In this document: positions 1-13,300 of the stretch, piece by piece
How the letters are laid out: the number at the start of each line of letters is the position of its first letter
Position numbering within the stretch: position 1 is the stretch's first letter
Assembly (NCBI GenBank): GCA_013396635.1
Contig: WBMW01001305.1
Span: forward strand, 548,811 to 612,810
Direction: 5' to 3'
DNA: 64,000 bases
Origin: Penelope pileata
Lineage: Eukaryota > Chordata > Aves > Galliformes > Cracidae
The notes under the pieces: generated by a model
Seen by the model: only the letters and a program-made list of their open reading frames with translations
What the model was told of the DNA's origin: nothing
The model's database searches: none
Translations under genes and position numbers: made by a program

Positions 1-1238
1 GGAAGGCCTTAAGATTCATGTTTAAGTAGGAAAAAAGACACTGATTTTATTTTGAAATCTAAGATGAAAAAGCTTGTGCTCAGGATCACACAGGTGTGAT
101 TAATCAGCATTATGTGCTTGCTGTCATCATTTGGTGTCATTTTAGGATGTTCTATGAGATAAACCTTGTATCTTGATTAAAGTAGAATCAACTTTAAAAG
201 TGATAAACTACGCAAAAAATCCAAGTCTCACACAAAATACCCAGCAACCTGAAATTCACAACAGGTACAATTTTTCCATTTTTGCATACCAACAGCCCGT
301 GTTTCTTACTTCAAAGTACAATATTGAATAAACAAAAAGGTTGTGATGATAAAATGTAGCTTGAAATCTAACCATTAATATTGAATACAAATGATGGCAC
401 ACAGCTTCAAACTTTCTAAAGATGATGGTAAATGGAAGTATCTCTCACAAAGCATGGCCTAGTGTAATATTCTTCAAGATAATAATAATTTTATTTAAAT
501 ACTTTGCAAGTGCATTAATGATATTTTATAGGAACAGGATTTAAACATGATACCTAATTGGAAGGAATGAGAAAAACTGAAACATAATAAGGGAGCTCAA
601 AAAAAATTGGGCTGTAAATTAGAAAAAAAAAATCACAAAGCAAAATTAATTTTGGAAAACACGAGCTAATTCATGTAGGGAAAAAGAGCTTAAACCTTGC
701 AAAATACTCAACCATCTGGTCTCTCAATCAGCAGTATAAAGAGTATTACTGTCTTCAGTTTAAGTAAATGAAGAAAAAGAACCACTTAATTCATAATTGA
801 AAGGATAAATATAGCAATGTCTTAGTAGAAAACTGAAGAATCTTCTTTGTACGGTGCAAGAACAGTATCTTCGTAAAAGCTACAGAAATAATTGAGTTTG
901 AGAATACATCAGTGATTATGAGGTCTACCTACTGAATGTGCATCTTGCCCTGTATATTAGCACACTTATGTACAAAGCATGGAATACAAGGGTACCTTTT
1001 TGCCAGCTTGATATTACTTTACGAGCTGTAGAGTTTTCTAATTATGCAAGAACAGTTCTTCAGTTAAGTACATTTCTGTTACCTTTCCTGGAAGATTTAT
1101 GATTTGAATATTCTTCAACTAAATAGACTTTTCTTCCTCACACTTTTTCAAGGAGTTCATAGTCTATTTTTGCAAATTTGTTGTCTTTACATTTGAAAGA
1201 ATAAGGAGCAATTCAGATAAAATTGAATCCATACTTAC
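1..1238 (-). other. ITGA4 intron 17 (5' part)
   Basis: AT-rich DNA with no segment resembling human exon 18 (PHENKTYLAVGSMK). I see no repeat family in it. The intron runs off the left edge. Confidence 0.75.
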
Positions 1239-1315
1239 TTTTGAAAAGCAACTTTTGCAGAAACTCTCAAGTCAGCAGAGCAATTTTCCTGGGAGCAAAA
1301 TCTTGCAAAAACAAA
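1239..1315 (-). CDS. ITGA4: ITGA4 exon 17
   Basis: 77 nt, phase 0 in, phase 2 out, between TTTTATAG and GTAAGT. It encodes FVFARFCSQENCSADLRVSA then KVAFQ, matching human INFARFCAHENCSADLQVSA KIGFLK. It has an NCS sequon. It is the last exon recognised in the window. Confidence 0.93.
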
Positions 1316-4300
1316 CTATAAAAGACAAAAAATGAACAAAAAACAACAACAAAAAGACACTGTAGTATACTATGGAGAACATATAAAAAGAAAATACCAC
1401 TTTGTTACCAAGTATATGGAACTGGCTAATGGCTCTTGGTCCTAGAAATGGTTCAGTAGCTTATGATTTGCCATTTTGTGATCACATTCTGTGCACCAAG
1501 ACCTACAGACAGGCATTCAAGGCTGGTGTTTAATCTCTCACCATGAAACCAGTGGGTGCACATTCAGCTGATTTTAAAAGCAGTACACTATAAGGACAGA
1601 GCATTTTAGAGGACCTGGAACTGAGGTCTCTGCAGTCTCTTCTATGATATGACAGAGTGACTCTTGCAAGAGAATTCTACTACACAAACTTTACTTATCA
1701 AACTGTAGGTTTGATGAGACTCGAGATACTGTGAGTTGCTTGTGTCTAAGCCCTGGTTGTCAGGATGCCACAGAGCACGTGTATATCACTTGTCACTGTA
1801 CTCAGCAACTCTGTGTCTCCTAAAACAAAATTTGTCAAACAAAATTTTGTGTGAAGCTTCTTCTAACTGAAGATTAAAATGTGAATATTTACTTACTGCA
1901 TTTGAAAGAGGTCATACACTAACCTTGCTTTTTATAACATCTTTTTCTTTCCTCTTTTGAAGAACTGGTTGAAGTGGAGAAAATTCTTGAGTATTTCTTT
2001 TCTGTAGAATATGTTGCCCCAGATGATAACTTGCTTCAACATGTACAGGAGTCAAGATATCCCTTACATCTTTCTATGAAAATTGGAAACCTAATAAGTT
2101 AATCATATAGACAAGACATGTATGCATATGTTTTAGAGATTATGAGGAGCCCTAGAACTAAGTTAAACAGGAACACTTATTGTTTTTTACGTGTCAAATA
2201 ATTTCCTATACCAGATGGTTTAAATATTTTCCAGACGTCTTTGTCATTGACAGAGTTAATCAGAAATGCAGAAAACAACCATAATACATTTGCTGATAGC
2301 ATCAGGTATTTCTGAACATATTCTTTTATTAAAAGAAGTCTGATTGAATCTACTTCCATCAACGGTACTGTCTTACACACCTTTAAAATGCAGTACTGCT
2401 GGATTACTAAAGCAGGTAAAAGTAGGCTAAATGGAAAAAAGTTGAACAGTGGGATAAAGCCAAACAAAAGCAATGGATATTTTTGCATGAAATGAAAAGG
2501 AGTTCTCCCCTACTACAAATAAATCTATTCATGGTGACATTTTTCTGCCTTCCTACTTCCTATTCCATATTAAGGAGACTAAGCTCCTCAATAAACTGCC
2601 ATTTTGATATGAAATCTTGACTGCGTAAAAATGTTGGATATCAGAGCCCAAACTGTCTACTTGTGAAAACTGAACAGCTTGAAGCACTGAGCACTAACAA
2701 GAGCAAACCTGACTGAATTATTCCCTCAGTATATGAGATAGACACTGATTGTCCCTCCACATGGCCACTACTTTAATTCTTAGCTGTTAGCTTGCTTTGA
2801 CCAAATCACAGGCAATCTAATTTATGATTTTCCACAAGGTCTTCTCTGCATCTGCTTTATATATTTTCGGTATACTAATTAGCTATTAATTACACTTTAG
2901 TCAAAATACATAAAATGTATGTGGTCTTTTGTAAGAACTATACTTGACAGACATTTACACTTCAGTAGCTTCACACAAGCTTTCATACAGAAACCTCAGT
3001 GGGTGGAAGGAGATGCTTTCAACGCTATTAATTAAGAATTGGAAAGAAAACTGAACTGTATGGAGGAAAAAGTGTTAATGATAGACTATAGGAACTGATG
3101 AGCCAAATCATATCTTTCCTCCTACACAATTACATGCTGATGCTGGTATAGCAATCTGTACAAGGTCAGTTGTCAGTCAGACCTCTCTCAGCTTACACAA
3201 CTCTTGTAAGAATGGGCAACTTGCCATTGCTCCTTTAAGTAACATTCACTTAGGTGCAACTACCAGTTTAGAAGCAGCCAGGCAATTTTCCAGGACGTAA
3301 CACAGGCTTTCCATTCTAACCCGAAGCCTTATCATGAAGAATTGGCTTCTAATGATGTCATAAACAAAACAGAAGTAAAAGAAAGGGAGTCAAAAATACA
3401 AGGAGGTTTTCTGTAGCTGTGGAAGATTACATCTATTTCCCAGTCTCCGTGCAGAATCAACTGCACCAGTCATCCTAACAGATGTTTGCTCTAAAAGGTC
3501 ATAGAATTGCTACCTTGAGGATTTTAATGAAAAGGCTGGGCAAGCTAGTTCATCATTTTATTACCTTTTTTTCTCCTTAAATCTAAATATTTCCTGTCTT
3601 TAATATTTCTTTATTCTTTTCCTTTTTGCTACAAACTAGTCTAAATCTATCATCATCGGAAGGTGAAAAGTATGTCAAAAAATGCTCATGTCCTACTTCA
3701 TCAATGTGATTATTATTATTATGCACATTTTCTCTGACAGATGAGATGGCAGGCCAACCAACTTCCCTGTAGAAAGCTGAATAAGCATCAGGACTAAAAG
3801 GTATCAATTGAGGAAGTTACGAACACAAATATTTTACTTCAGAAATTATGCAGTGCAACTGTAAATAAAACAAGTTATTTTGCAGCAGGTGTGCTTTCAA
3901 AAGAAAATAATGGATTTACAGAGCAATACGTGATGAAAATTACATTACCCTCATAAATGCTGGATGACGTTTGCAGGCAGCGTTCTTGCTGTAAATCTTT
4001 ATATTTCCAGAGGTGGTATCAGATGTTCCATTGGCAGAAAAATAAAATCTCGCTTGTGTATCCACTTTTCTATTCACATCAACACTCAGATTATAAAACA
4101 GTACTATAAAATAAAAAATAAGGAACATAAAAGTTATAAAAGTAGAACAACTTTCATGAATTTATGATAGAAATCATTTTTTGACTCCCGCTCTTAAGTA
4201 TGTTCCATAATATCCAACTCAAAATGTTCCACTTAATTTTTCTTTGAATTGTTAGGTCTTATGTTCAAATGCAGCAAGAGTAGTCCAGTCTCACTGCCCA

Positions 4301-7300
4301 TCTTGCACAATAAACATGAATTTTAAAAGATCTGAACGTGGAACTTTACAGTTTACTATTACATGTAATCTCTGTGATGCATTCCTAAAGGATAACAAAG
4401 ATTCTTATACAGAAGACTTAAGCAATTTGATTTTATATACCATGTTTTTGTAGAGCTGTTTGTAGTTTACAAATAGCACGTATGACACGTAGGTTAAAAG
4501 CACCCAGGCAATACAGGTTTTTTAGTAAATTATTTTAGATAAGTTCACCATGAAATTCCCACCAGTGCATATTCCTTCAAGCAGGATAAGCTTTTGCCAA
4601 ATGCAAAACATCCACTATAAACAAGATAGCTATAAGATGTATTTTTCAGTACTTTTTGAGACCATTCTCTTTCACACAATGTTAAATAATGTTTATAGAT
4701 GGTACAATCAGGTGCTCAAACTGCTTTATGAAAGGAATGTCTTCTGATATCCTGGGAAGCTGTCCTTAAGGACACAGGAGTGGAACAGAGCTGGTAGCTC
4801 CCAAAGGACACCTTTCTGAGATCACAAGAGCTCTCCATCCCCCAGAATAAGAAATTAAGCAGAGGAAGCAGGAAACAGGCACAGCTGAGCAAGGACCTGC
4901 TGGTCAAACAGAGGGAAAAGATGGACATGAAGCAGGGACAAGTGATCTGGGAAAAGTACAGGGATGCCATCCAGACATGGGATCAGCCAAGCCAAGGCAC
5001 ACGTGGGACTGAATTTGGAGAGGGAGTTGAAAAATTACAAGAAGGGATTCTACAGGTACATTGGTCATAAGAAACAGACAACAGAGAGCGTACCCTCCCA
5101 ATAAATGAGAGGGGAGAACTGGCTTCAACAGTCATGGAGAAGGCTGAAGTACTCAGTGAGTTCCTTGCCTCAGTCTCCTCTGGTAGTCAAGGCTCCCCAC
5201 ACCTCTCACGTCCCTAAACCTCTAGGCAAGGGTCAGGGGAGCAAAACCCCTCCCACTGTAAGAGCAGAGCAAGTCCAAGAACACCTCATGAGGCCAAATG
5301 TGCACAAGTCTATGGGGCTGGACAACATGCACTCCCAGGTCCTGAAGGAACTAGCTGATGTGGTTGACATGCCACTCTCCATCATATTTGAGAAGTCATG
5401 GCTGTCGGGCAAAGTCCCTGATGACTGGAAAAAGAGAAATATCACTCCTATTTTTAAGAAAGAGAGAAAGACAGACACAGGGAACGACAGGCTGCTGAGC
5501 CTCACCTCTGTGCCTGAAAAGATCATGGAACAGATTCTCCTGGAAGCTATGTTGAGGAACATGTTAGACAAAGAGGTTATCTGAGACAGCTGACATGGCT
5601 TCACCAAGGGCAGATGATGCCTCACCAGTCTGGTGGCCTTTTATGATGGAGTGATGTCATCAGTGGACAAAAGAAGGGCAACTGCTATCATCTACCTGGA
5701 CCGTGGTCCTCCACCACATCCTTATTTCTAAATTGGAGAAATATGGATTTGAAGACTCTTTGGTGGATAAGAAATTGGTTGGGTGGTCGCAGCCAGAGGG
5801 TTGTCGTCAATGGCTCTATGTCCAGGTGGAGCCTGGTCGTGAGAGGTTATATACAACCCTAGCTGAAAGATACAGTGTCACCACAAACCAGCCAGGTAGC
5901 TAAAATCAGTTACCAGTTATCAATCAGGTTACGCTGCAGATGCAATAGACAACTTGGAGTTCCACTTTCATCCTCACTGTGATGCCTCCTCACCTTTTTG
6001 ACATCACTACCTCTTGCATGACATATAACTTGAGTTGTCGTGGTAGGGATGTGCCGTTATTCAAAACGGGAAAAAAAAAAAAAAAAAAAAAAAGTAATGG
6101 CTGGACATTACAGGAGCTAAGAAAGGTGTCCATCTTTTTTAATTTTTCATTTTATACTGAACTCAGATTAGTGTATTCAATTCCTTGTTAAATACCAATA
6201 GCTTTATTTTGCAAATGTGTGCATTTCAAATGAATACATATATTGGAAGTAGCTTACCAATAAAACCAGGTACCTCTCGTCCTGTGTAGGTAAAGCATAT
6301 CTTCAAATTCATACAGACGGCAGGCTGGTCATTTTCCATGCAGTTTAAGTTAGTTCGATTAATTGAATTGGAGTGTTTCAAAGAAGCTTCAACAATTATC
6401 ACTGGTTTTGTTCTAAGAATATAAAAAAGTCAGTGTTCACAAAATGCTTCAGAAATAACTTACAGAATCTCTGCAGAATCCAACAGAATCTCTGACAGTG
6501 CATTTTTATGTTTTAGTATTATAATTTTTAAACTATCTGCATTTTTAAAAATCCAAATAGTTGCATGCAAATTCTTTGTCTCAAGAAATTTCAGAATGGT
6601 ATTTCTTTTCTTCAGGGTGTTAACTTAAACGTTTTAGGTGTACAGCATTGCCAAATGACTGATGTTGAAGACACCAAGAAGAACATCATGAGGTTAAAAT
6701 ATGCTTGTCATTTTTAAAAAAATTGCATTTTAAAAAGTACAGTTAAACTGTATGATATTTAAAAGCACTGAAATGTAGCAACCTCACCTCAGCACCACAG
6801 CAGAATCAGACAGAAATGCACCAACTGCTATGTCTGTATGAAAAAACACAAGCATAATTTGTCAACAGAAATTACTTCTCAGGTACAAGCATTTTGTAGC
6901 ATACTCATCTCTTGGCAACATTAAAAAACTACTTGTCCTTTAGTTGTTAGAAGGCGTACATATGGCATGCTTCTCTGTACAGAAGCTGATTGCTCAAATA
7001 CTTGTCCCCCAGCCGCTTGCTGGACTCGCAGATATTAGTAATGGGATGGTCTGATTTCTATTCCAAGTTTAAGCAGCTGACGCAGAAATACAATTCAGCT
7101 AAACAGGAGCTACGTGCCTTCTTTTAAACCCAAATATTTGATTTTGCTAGGCACACACACAATATAAAACAATTATACATATTAAATATATATATGAAAT
7201 ATATGTATACATATATATACAGATGTTTTATATATACAAAACATAGAATTGAATTGTTTTATATAATTATGTATTATGTCTAAAATTATACATAGAAATG

Positions 7301-10300
7301 AGAAAAATATATTTATTCCAGTTTAACTGGAAACTTCTAACGTAATAAGGAAAAACAATATACGCAGCATTATATATACACACCTCTTAAATTAGGTAGC
7401 AAAAATAAATGTTAGGTGAACCTAAATGATATACGGGTCTGAGGGTGCGACTTTGTAGTCAGTAAAGAGCAGGTGACCCAAGAGCAAATTACCTGTGCAC
7501 CCAGCTTAACGCAGCATTACAAATTCAACCTGGATGACATTTCTGTTGATACAAGCAGAGGCTACAACATGCAGTTCATAGTAACTTTATGCTTTCACAC
7601 AATTATGATCTAATATAATGCCTGTCTGTACAATAGCAGAGTATATGTCAATACGTATAAATATTGTATATACCGTATGTATATGTATAAATATGTATAT
7701 ACTACTCACCTTGATAGCCATTGTTATCTGCATCAATACCACTTGCTATGGACTGTCCAAACATGCTTAAAGAACTACTGACTTGATGTGCTTCTATTCT
7801 CTAAGGAAAAAGAAGAGAAAATTATTCTTGGAAAGCTAATTTTTGAGCTACAACATCCAATGAAACCAGCTAGCACAACCACCCTGCTGCTGAAGGCACT
7901 CATGCACCTACCTGTGGAAGCAGACCTCTGAAAGTAATACTCCTCCATTACTGTAAATGCAATACCCCACAAATCCTGCCTGAGGGCTCTAAAACATTTT
8001 CTATTAAAGGTTATATTATGACTAGAAATCATAGACTGTGTAAAAATTTCTGAAGTGTTTTAAAGCACTTCAGATGATCTGAATGTTAAATTAAGAGAAA
8101 ACCCTCTTGAATTTAAACTTAAGTTTTTTTCTGGATTGATTTTATTTTTATTGAAAAAGTATACCTGTGAAAATGATGGAGTTATTCCATCTTCCCTGCC
8201 ATTGTAAATATAAATCGCTCCTTTTAGATCATCTTCTTGTGGAGCCCCAATTGCTACATCTGCGGAAAAACAATTTAACAGTCAACAGTTGACTAGGAAA
8301 CACGGACAAGGTGCAGTTAAAGAAACCCAGATCACAATGCATGCCATATCAGAACAAATTTATTTGACTGAATTCAAAAGCAAGTGCTAAAGATTAAGGC
8401 AATTAGAAACAATACAGACAAGCTCAGTAATGTGACTGCCTGAAGTATTATGTTTCTGGAAAATAAGGGCTAACCAACCATTAATTTTTGCAACACCAAG
8501 TCTGTTCCTACCAATTCTGAATTTGACCGTTAAGAGGTGATTGTGGAGAATAGCTAAAATGTGGTCTTGAAAAACAATTGCCTGTATTCTTGAAACTATT
8601 ACAGTTTTCCTGCACTCTGCTATTCCCAAATGGACTAAATCACTGAAGCACAAGAAGTAGTCTTATCGTATCAACTAAAATGAACAATTTATTTTGCTAT
8701 GAAACGTCTTTAACAGCTGATAACAAGAATGAATGGGCACTTAACACAGAAATGAAGGTAGTTGGTTTTGTACAAAGGAGCATGTTTTATGCATACTTGA
8801 TTTAATCCCTGAGGAGTGCGTCAACATATAAATATGCCAAACAAGCAAACAAACCCTTAACAGTCCTTACCAAAACATCACCAAAAAGCTCCAGGGTTCA
8901 AATAACCAGAGGAAATTCACCAAGAAGCAGGGGGAAAAGAATAACAGCATCTTAAAATTCACCCCATACAAATCAATAATTATGAAATTTCATTCACAAA
9001 TAAACAGAACTATCTGCAAATCAGAAATACTGTATGGGTGACAGAACCAAAATCACAAGGAAAGCAAAAATCTGATGATTGTGTTTAGCTGAACAGCTCA
9101 TGCATTGAATCCACATTGATTGAATCCATACTTGGGTGACTAAAACACACAAAATATGTCTCTCCGCTGGTGAAATGAAAATAGGACAGCCGAGTTGTGC
9201 TGTCTAATTAGAGCTAAACATATGTTGTTGCGGGGGGGTCAGATTCTACACCGACATGCATGCCATTATCTTCACAGGGCTGATACAAAAAGCTTACATC
9301 ATTGAAGAAGTTGGCTCTGCTGTGCTTTTCTTTTACTTGCTACAGACAAATGGTTTCTAGCACCCAATTTCTCTTTATATTTTGCTTCCAGCTGTTTTTC
9401 TTACAAGAAAATTTATTTTCCTCTTGCCACTCTCAATATCGCCTCCACTTACTCTTTTCAACATTTAGCTTCCTTCAAAAGCTAATCCACTTGCTTCAAG
9501 TCCCCTGCAGTTTTGTGATGCCCATTTTACATTATATTGTGTCATATATCTGCTTTGTTATATGCTATTACATTGATTTTACTTTTGTTCCCTAGCCCTA
9601 CACTTGGCTATTGTTTTCCTTTGCAGTTTGCAAATTTTCTGGGGCAAAACTTGAAAGTTGTGTGTAAAATTGTGAAGATAATGGAAAACAGGAATAATGG
9701 AATCTAGCAAGAGTTATAGGAATAATAACTAAAGGAGAAAAAAAGACTACTGTAGGGAAAAGGAGGCCAGATAAGAAGAGAATGACTGTTCCAAGTGTTA
9801 TGGGTGACAGGACAGGACCAAGAACACAAGACAAAGGGAAGACTGAAAAGATGATAACTGAAAATAAAAAGGGTGATTTAGAGGTGTGAAGAAATATATG
9901 GACTTGGCAAAGACACAGCCCAGTAAAAGCTGACAGTTTTTGCACAAATGATCGTACCTACCTGCATACAGTCCAATTCTTAATAGAAAAACTGAAAACA
10001 TTTATGAATTCCTGAACAGTAGACAACGCTTGTCACATTTTTATATTGTCCCTACACAGCCTATTGTCTGCACCTCTGCTGGAGGGGTGTACGTGCTGGA
10101 TTTCCAATCAGGAATACTGATCTCTGCTATTTCTGTGAAACTATGACAAGATGAATGAAGCAACTGGGCCAGTCTTCTCCGCTTCCCGTAGTCTAGCTGG
10201 GTGTCTCCCAGTCAGCTGCTTTGCAGGCTGCCAGAACAGCTAGTGAGCAGTCTTAGGAGGGGAAGGAGCCAGGAGCAGCATGCCATGGAGATTTTTTTTT

Positions 10301-13300
10301 ATTTTTTTTTTAAAACAAATACAGTCTAGACAGCCTGACTAGAAGCAGAAGGGAAGTAGAAGGTCATGGCAGTCACTTTAGGTGTTGTAACAGACCTTAC
10401 ATCCTTTCATCTGTTTTCTGTAACTAAAATATCTTTTACCTGTAATTTTCAAATAGCATTATTTTCTCAGTGTGTGTTGTTCTTACGCTTATCTTTGTAC
10501 TCATTACATAAGTTAGGCATAGAAGTCTGGAGACTGAATCTCTGTCCTCTGAGAAGGTTCCACCTAAAGAACATCAATGGACATTTCAGACCTCATCACA
10601 TTCAGCCTGAGTGGCAGGAAGGGAACATAGTCTCACAGTTTCTGTTTAGGCATCTAACTCAATGTGTCTGAAAATAGATCCTCCTGTACAGACGGCAGGG
10701 AGAAAACTCTCTCAGAGCTCCCTTGACATTTTGAATTCAGAATCTGGGCATGGCCAATGTCTTTGCCTGTGTTCTTCATCCTAGCCCCACCAGGTTCCCG
10801 CACCAGGCAGTTCACAGGTCACTTGAGGGCTTGACTGGGAAGCAGCCTCACAGTAGCCTCCCACCTTGCAGGTTGTTCAAGATATCCAGATATATGTTCT
10901 TAGCATTCCTTACTGTTGTCACAGAAGCAGCTCTTGACTCAATGTGTAAATTCTATTTATGATGTTACAGAACTGCCAAATTCTTACCCAACTCTTGTTC
11001 TAGGTGCCTAAATCAGGACCAGGGATTCCACTTGAGGTCCACCTCAGTTAAGTTATCACCTATGCTCATGCTTTTTATTAAAGTGACAGAAGCTAATCTG
11101 TTGGTATTATACATCAATGACTGTAACTCACTGTATTTCAAATCAATGGCCTGGAAAAGAAAGGTCAATTCAGAAATTCAAATCTTCTCAACCTTGCACA
11201 ATTCTCCTGCTTATAGTGACAGTCCACTGCTCAGCAAGAATTAAAACCAAGGTATTTTTTAAGATTTTCATACCTACCTTCAAAACCATCATTATCAAGG
11301 TCTCCTAGATTGGCTATGGACTCCCCAAATCTGGCTGCATATGAGTCACTCCCACTGAGCTCTATGTTGAGTTCTACCATCTTTGCCTCCTGAAGGAAAA
11401 CAGCATCAATGGCACATTAACAGAGGCACATTAACAGGGGACCTGCAACACTACTCAAAATGTTAAACCTGCCTTGGATGCCAGTATAAAATCCTACTCA
11501 ACTCCTTGATGCAAAAGCCAGCACTATCAAAGACATTTATCAGTTTTTAGTGTAAGAATGAGGAAGAATAAGAAAGTTGTTCTTTAGAAGCGGGAACAGC
11601 AAGTTCCCACAGCAAACACTTGTAAACAGCAGCAGGCTTATATCAGAGTGCAGGGGCTTACTGCTCAGAGAAAATGGCGTGCTTAAAGCTTATACAGCCA
11701 GCATCTGTGGGTGTGCTACAGAGTCCTGCTGAGATTGTCATTGTGCTGCTGAAGTTGTTTATCCTATATCCTGAAATACTGTATGATACAAGAGAAGAAA
11801 TCTCTTCTTTTAGCTCGTTATACTAGAATGACCTTGTTACTGTATGTTTTTTAGAAAACATACTTACAGAACCAGAATTGATATAGACATAAACTCTTCC
11901 TTCTTCTCTTATGGTACTTTGCATTGGAGCACCAACTAGCAAGTCTGAGAGGCCGTCTGAATTCAGGTCCACAGCACAAACTGCAGCTCCAAAGTAAGAA
12001 CCAAGCTGCATGCAAACAAGAAATGTTACTTCAGACTTTGGGGAAACCATGCTAGAAGTTCTAAGGAGCAGAAAAGTAGCATGGAAGACTTACCTTTTTG
12101 CCCCTTAGTTCAAAAACAATATTTAGTTGTTTGTCAATGCTAAAGATGTATGCCTAAAACGATGAGAAAACAAAAGTGGAGTTCAGCAAACAGTGACCTG
12201 AAATACCAACTTGTATTTTCCTTACAGTGTGTGTTAGAGTATCAGGAAACACAGAGTATCACAAGGCACTGCTATTTGCTACTTTCTGTCTGTACCTTTA
12301 ACACTGTAGTCTAGATAATACTGCTGTGAACTATCTTCCCTCCTTCCTTCTTTGACTTTTCTCCCTAGGAGAAATCACATTACCCGGCACTTGACTTTAT
12401 TCTGTTAATCTAATCTGGAAAATCACAGGCAGGTAGTAGTGGAATATTGATCAAACCAATAATATAAGCAATCTCTTACTTTACCAGTCTGCTCCTGCTG
12501 GGGAGCCCCTCCAACTACTTCTGTACTAGATGATGTCAGAAAATGTCCAGCTCCAACAGAGTATCCTGTAAATTAGAAATGCACTATTCAATACTGTTAA
12601 TACAAAATAAAAAAAAATGGGAGCATGACATATAAAAGCTGTCAACACTACAAATTATTGCGAGTCTGACATTCAGACCTCATGCAAGCTAGCAATGAAA
12701 ACAGAGAGGAATTTTTTTAAATTTAAGCATAAGGTCAATAGAAGCAGTAACATCCAGCAAGCAGAAACAAGTGTCAGAAACACCTATTTCTTCCCAGGAT
12801 CTCAATTATTTGCCATACTTTAGAAGTTCATAAAGCAAATAGCAAATATCTTCTGTTAATGCATATTTTGCAATTGTTCAGTGAGCCCATAGTGCAATAC
12901 AAACTATCACATGTGCATACAGTGCAACAGGGAAGCACTTTATTCGATTGCCACTCTAACTGTTGTTGTAACTGGATTACAGAAAAATGAAATGTGGAGG
13001 TACTTCTACGTGTGCACACATAATATATGCGCGTGTATACATCTATATATACACACACACACAGAGGTTATTGTGCCTATTCACATATGAATACGGCAGA
13101 AACACATCAGACCAGAAGCTTAATTACGTAATAAGAAAACACTGCATCGGCTGTTGTAACAGAATCTACATAACAAAGTATTTGTCTGTGTAGACAGCTC
13201 TTGAAAACAGGATCACATTTTGGTGTAGAAATCCAGCCACAGAACTGCAACCTAAAGCTGATGCCATAATCTGTAGCTACACCAGTCACTGTTACTCTTT

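Noticed and set aside
1..1238. Exon 18 of ITGA4
   Set aside because: I searched by eye for the human PHENKTYLAVGSMK region with acceptor and donor on the minus strand and found none; it probably lies beyond position 1.
3964..4167. + strand frame opposite ITGA4 exon 15
   Set aside because: It is the antisense shadow of a confirmed exon.
5105..5584. A 159-codon reverse transcriptase frame as an intact gene
   Set aside because: It is one fragment of a 5'- and 3'-truncated CR1, bounded by stops and frameshifts, inside an ITGA4 intron.
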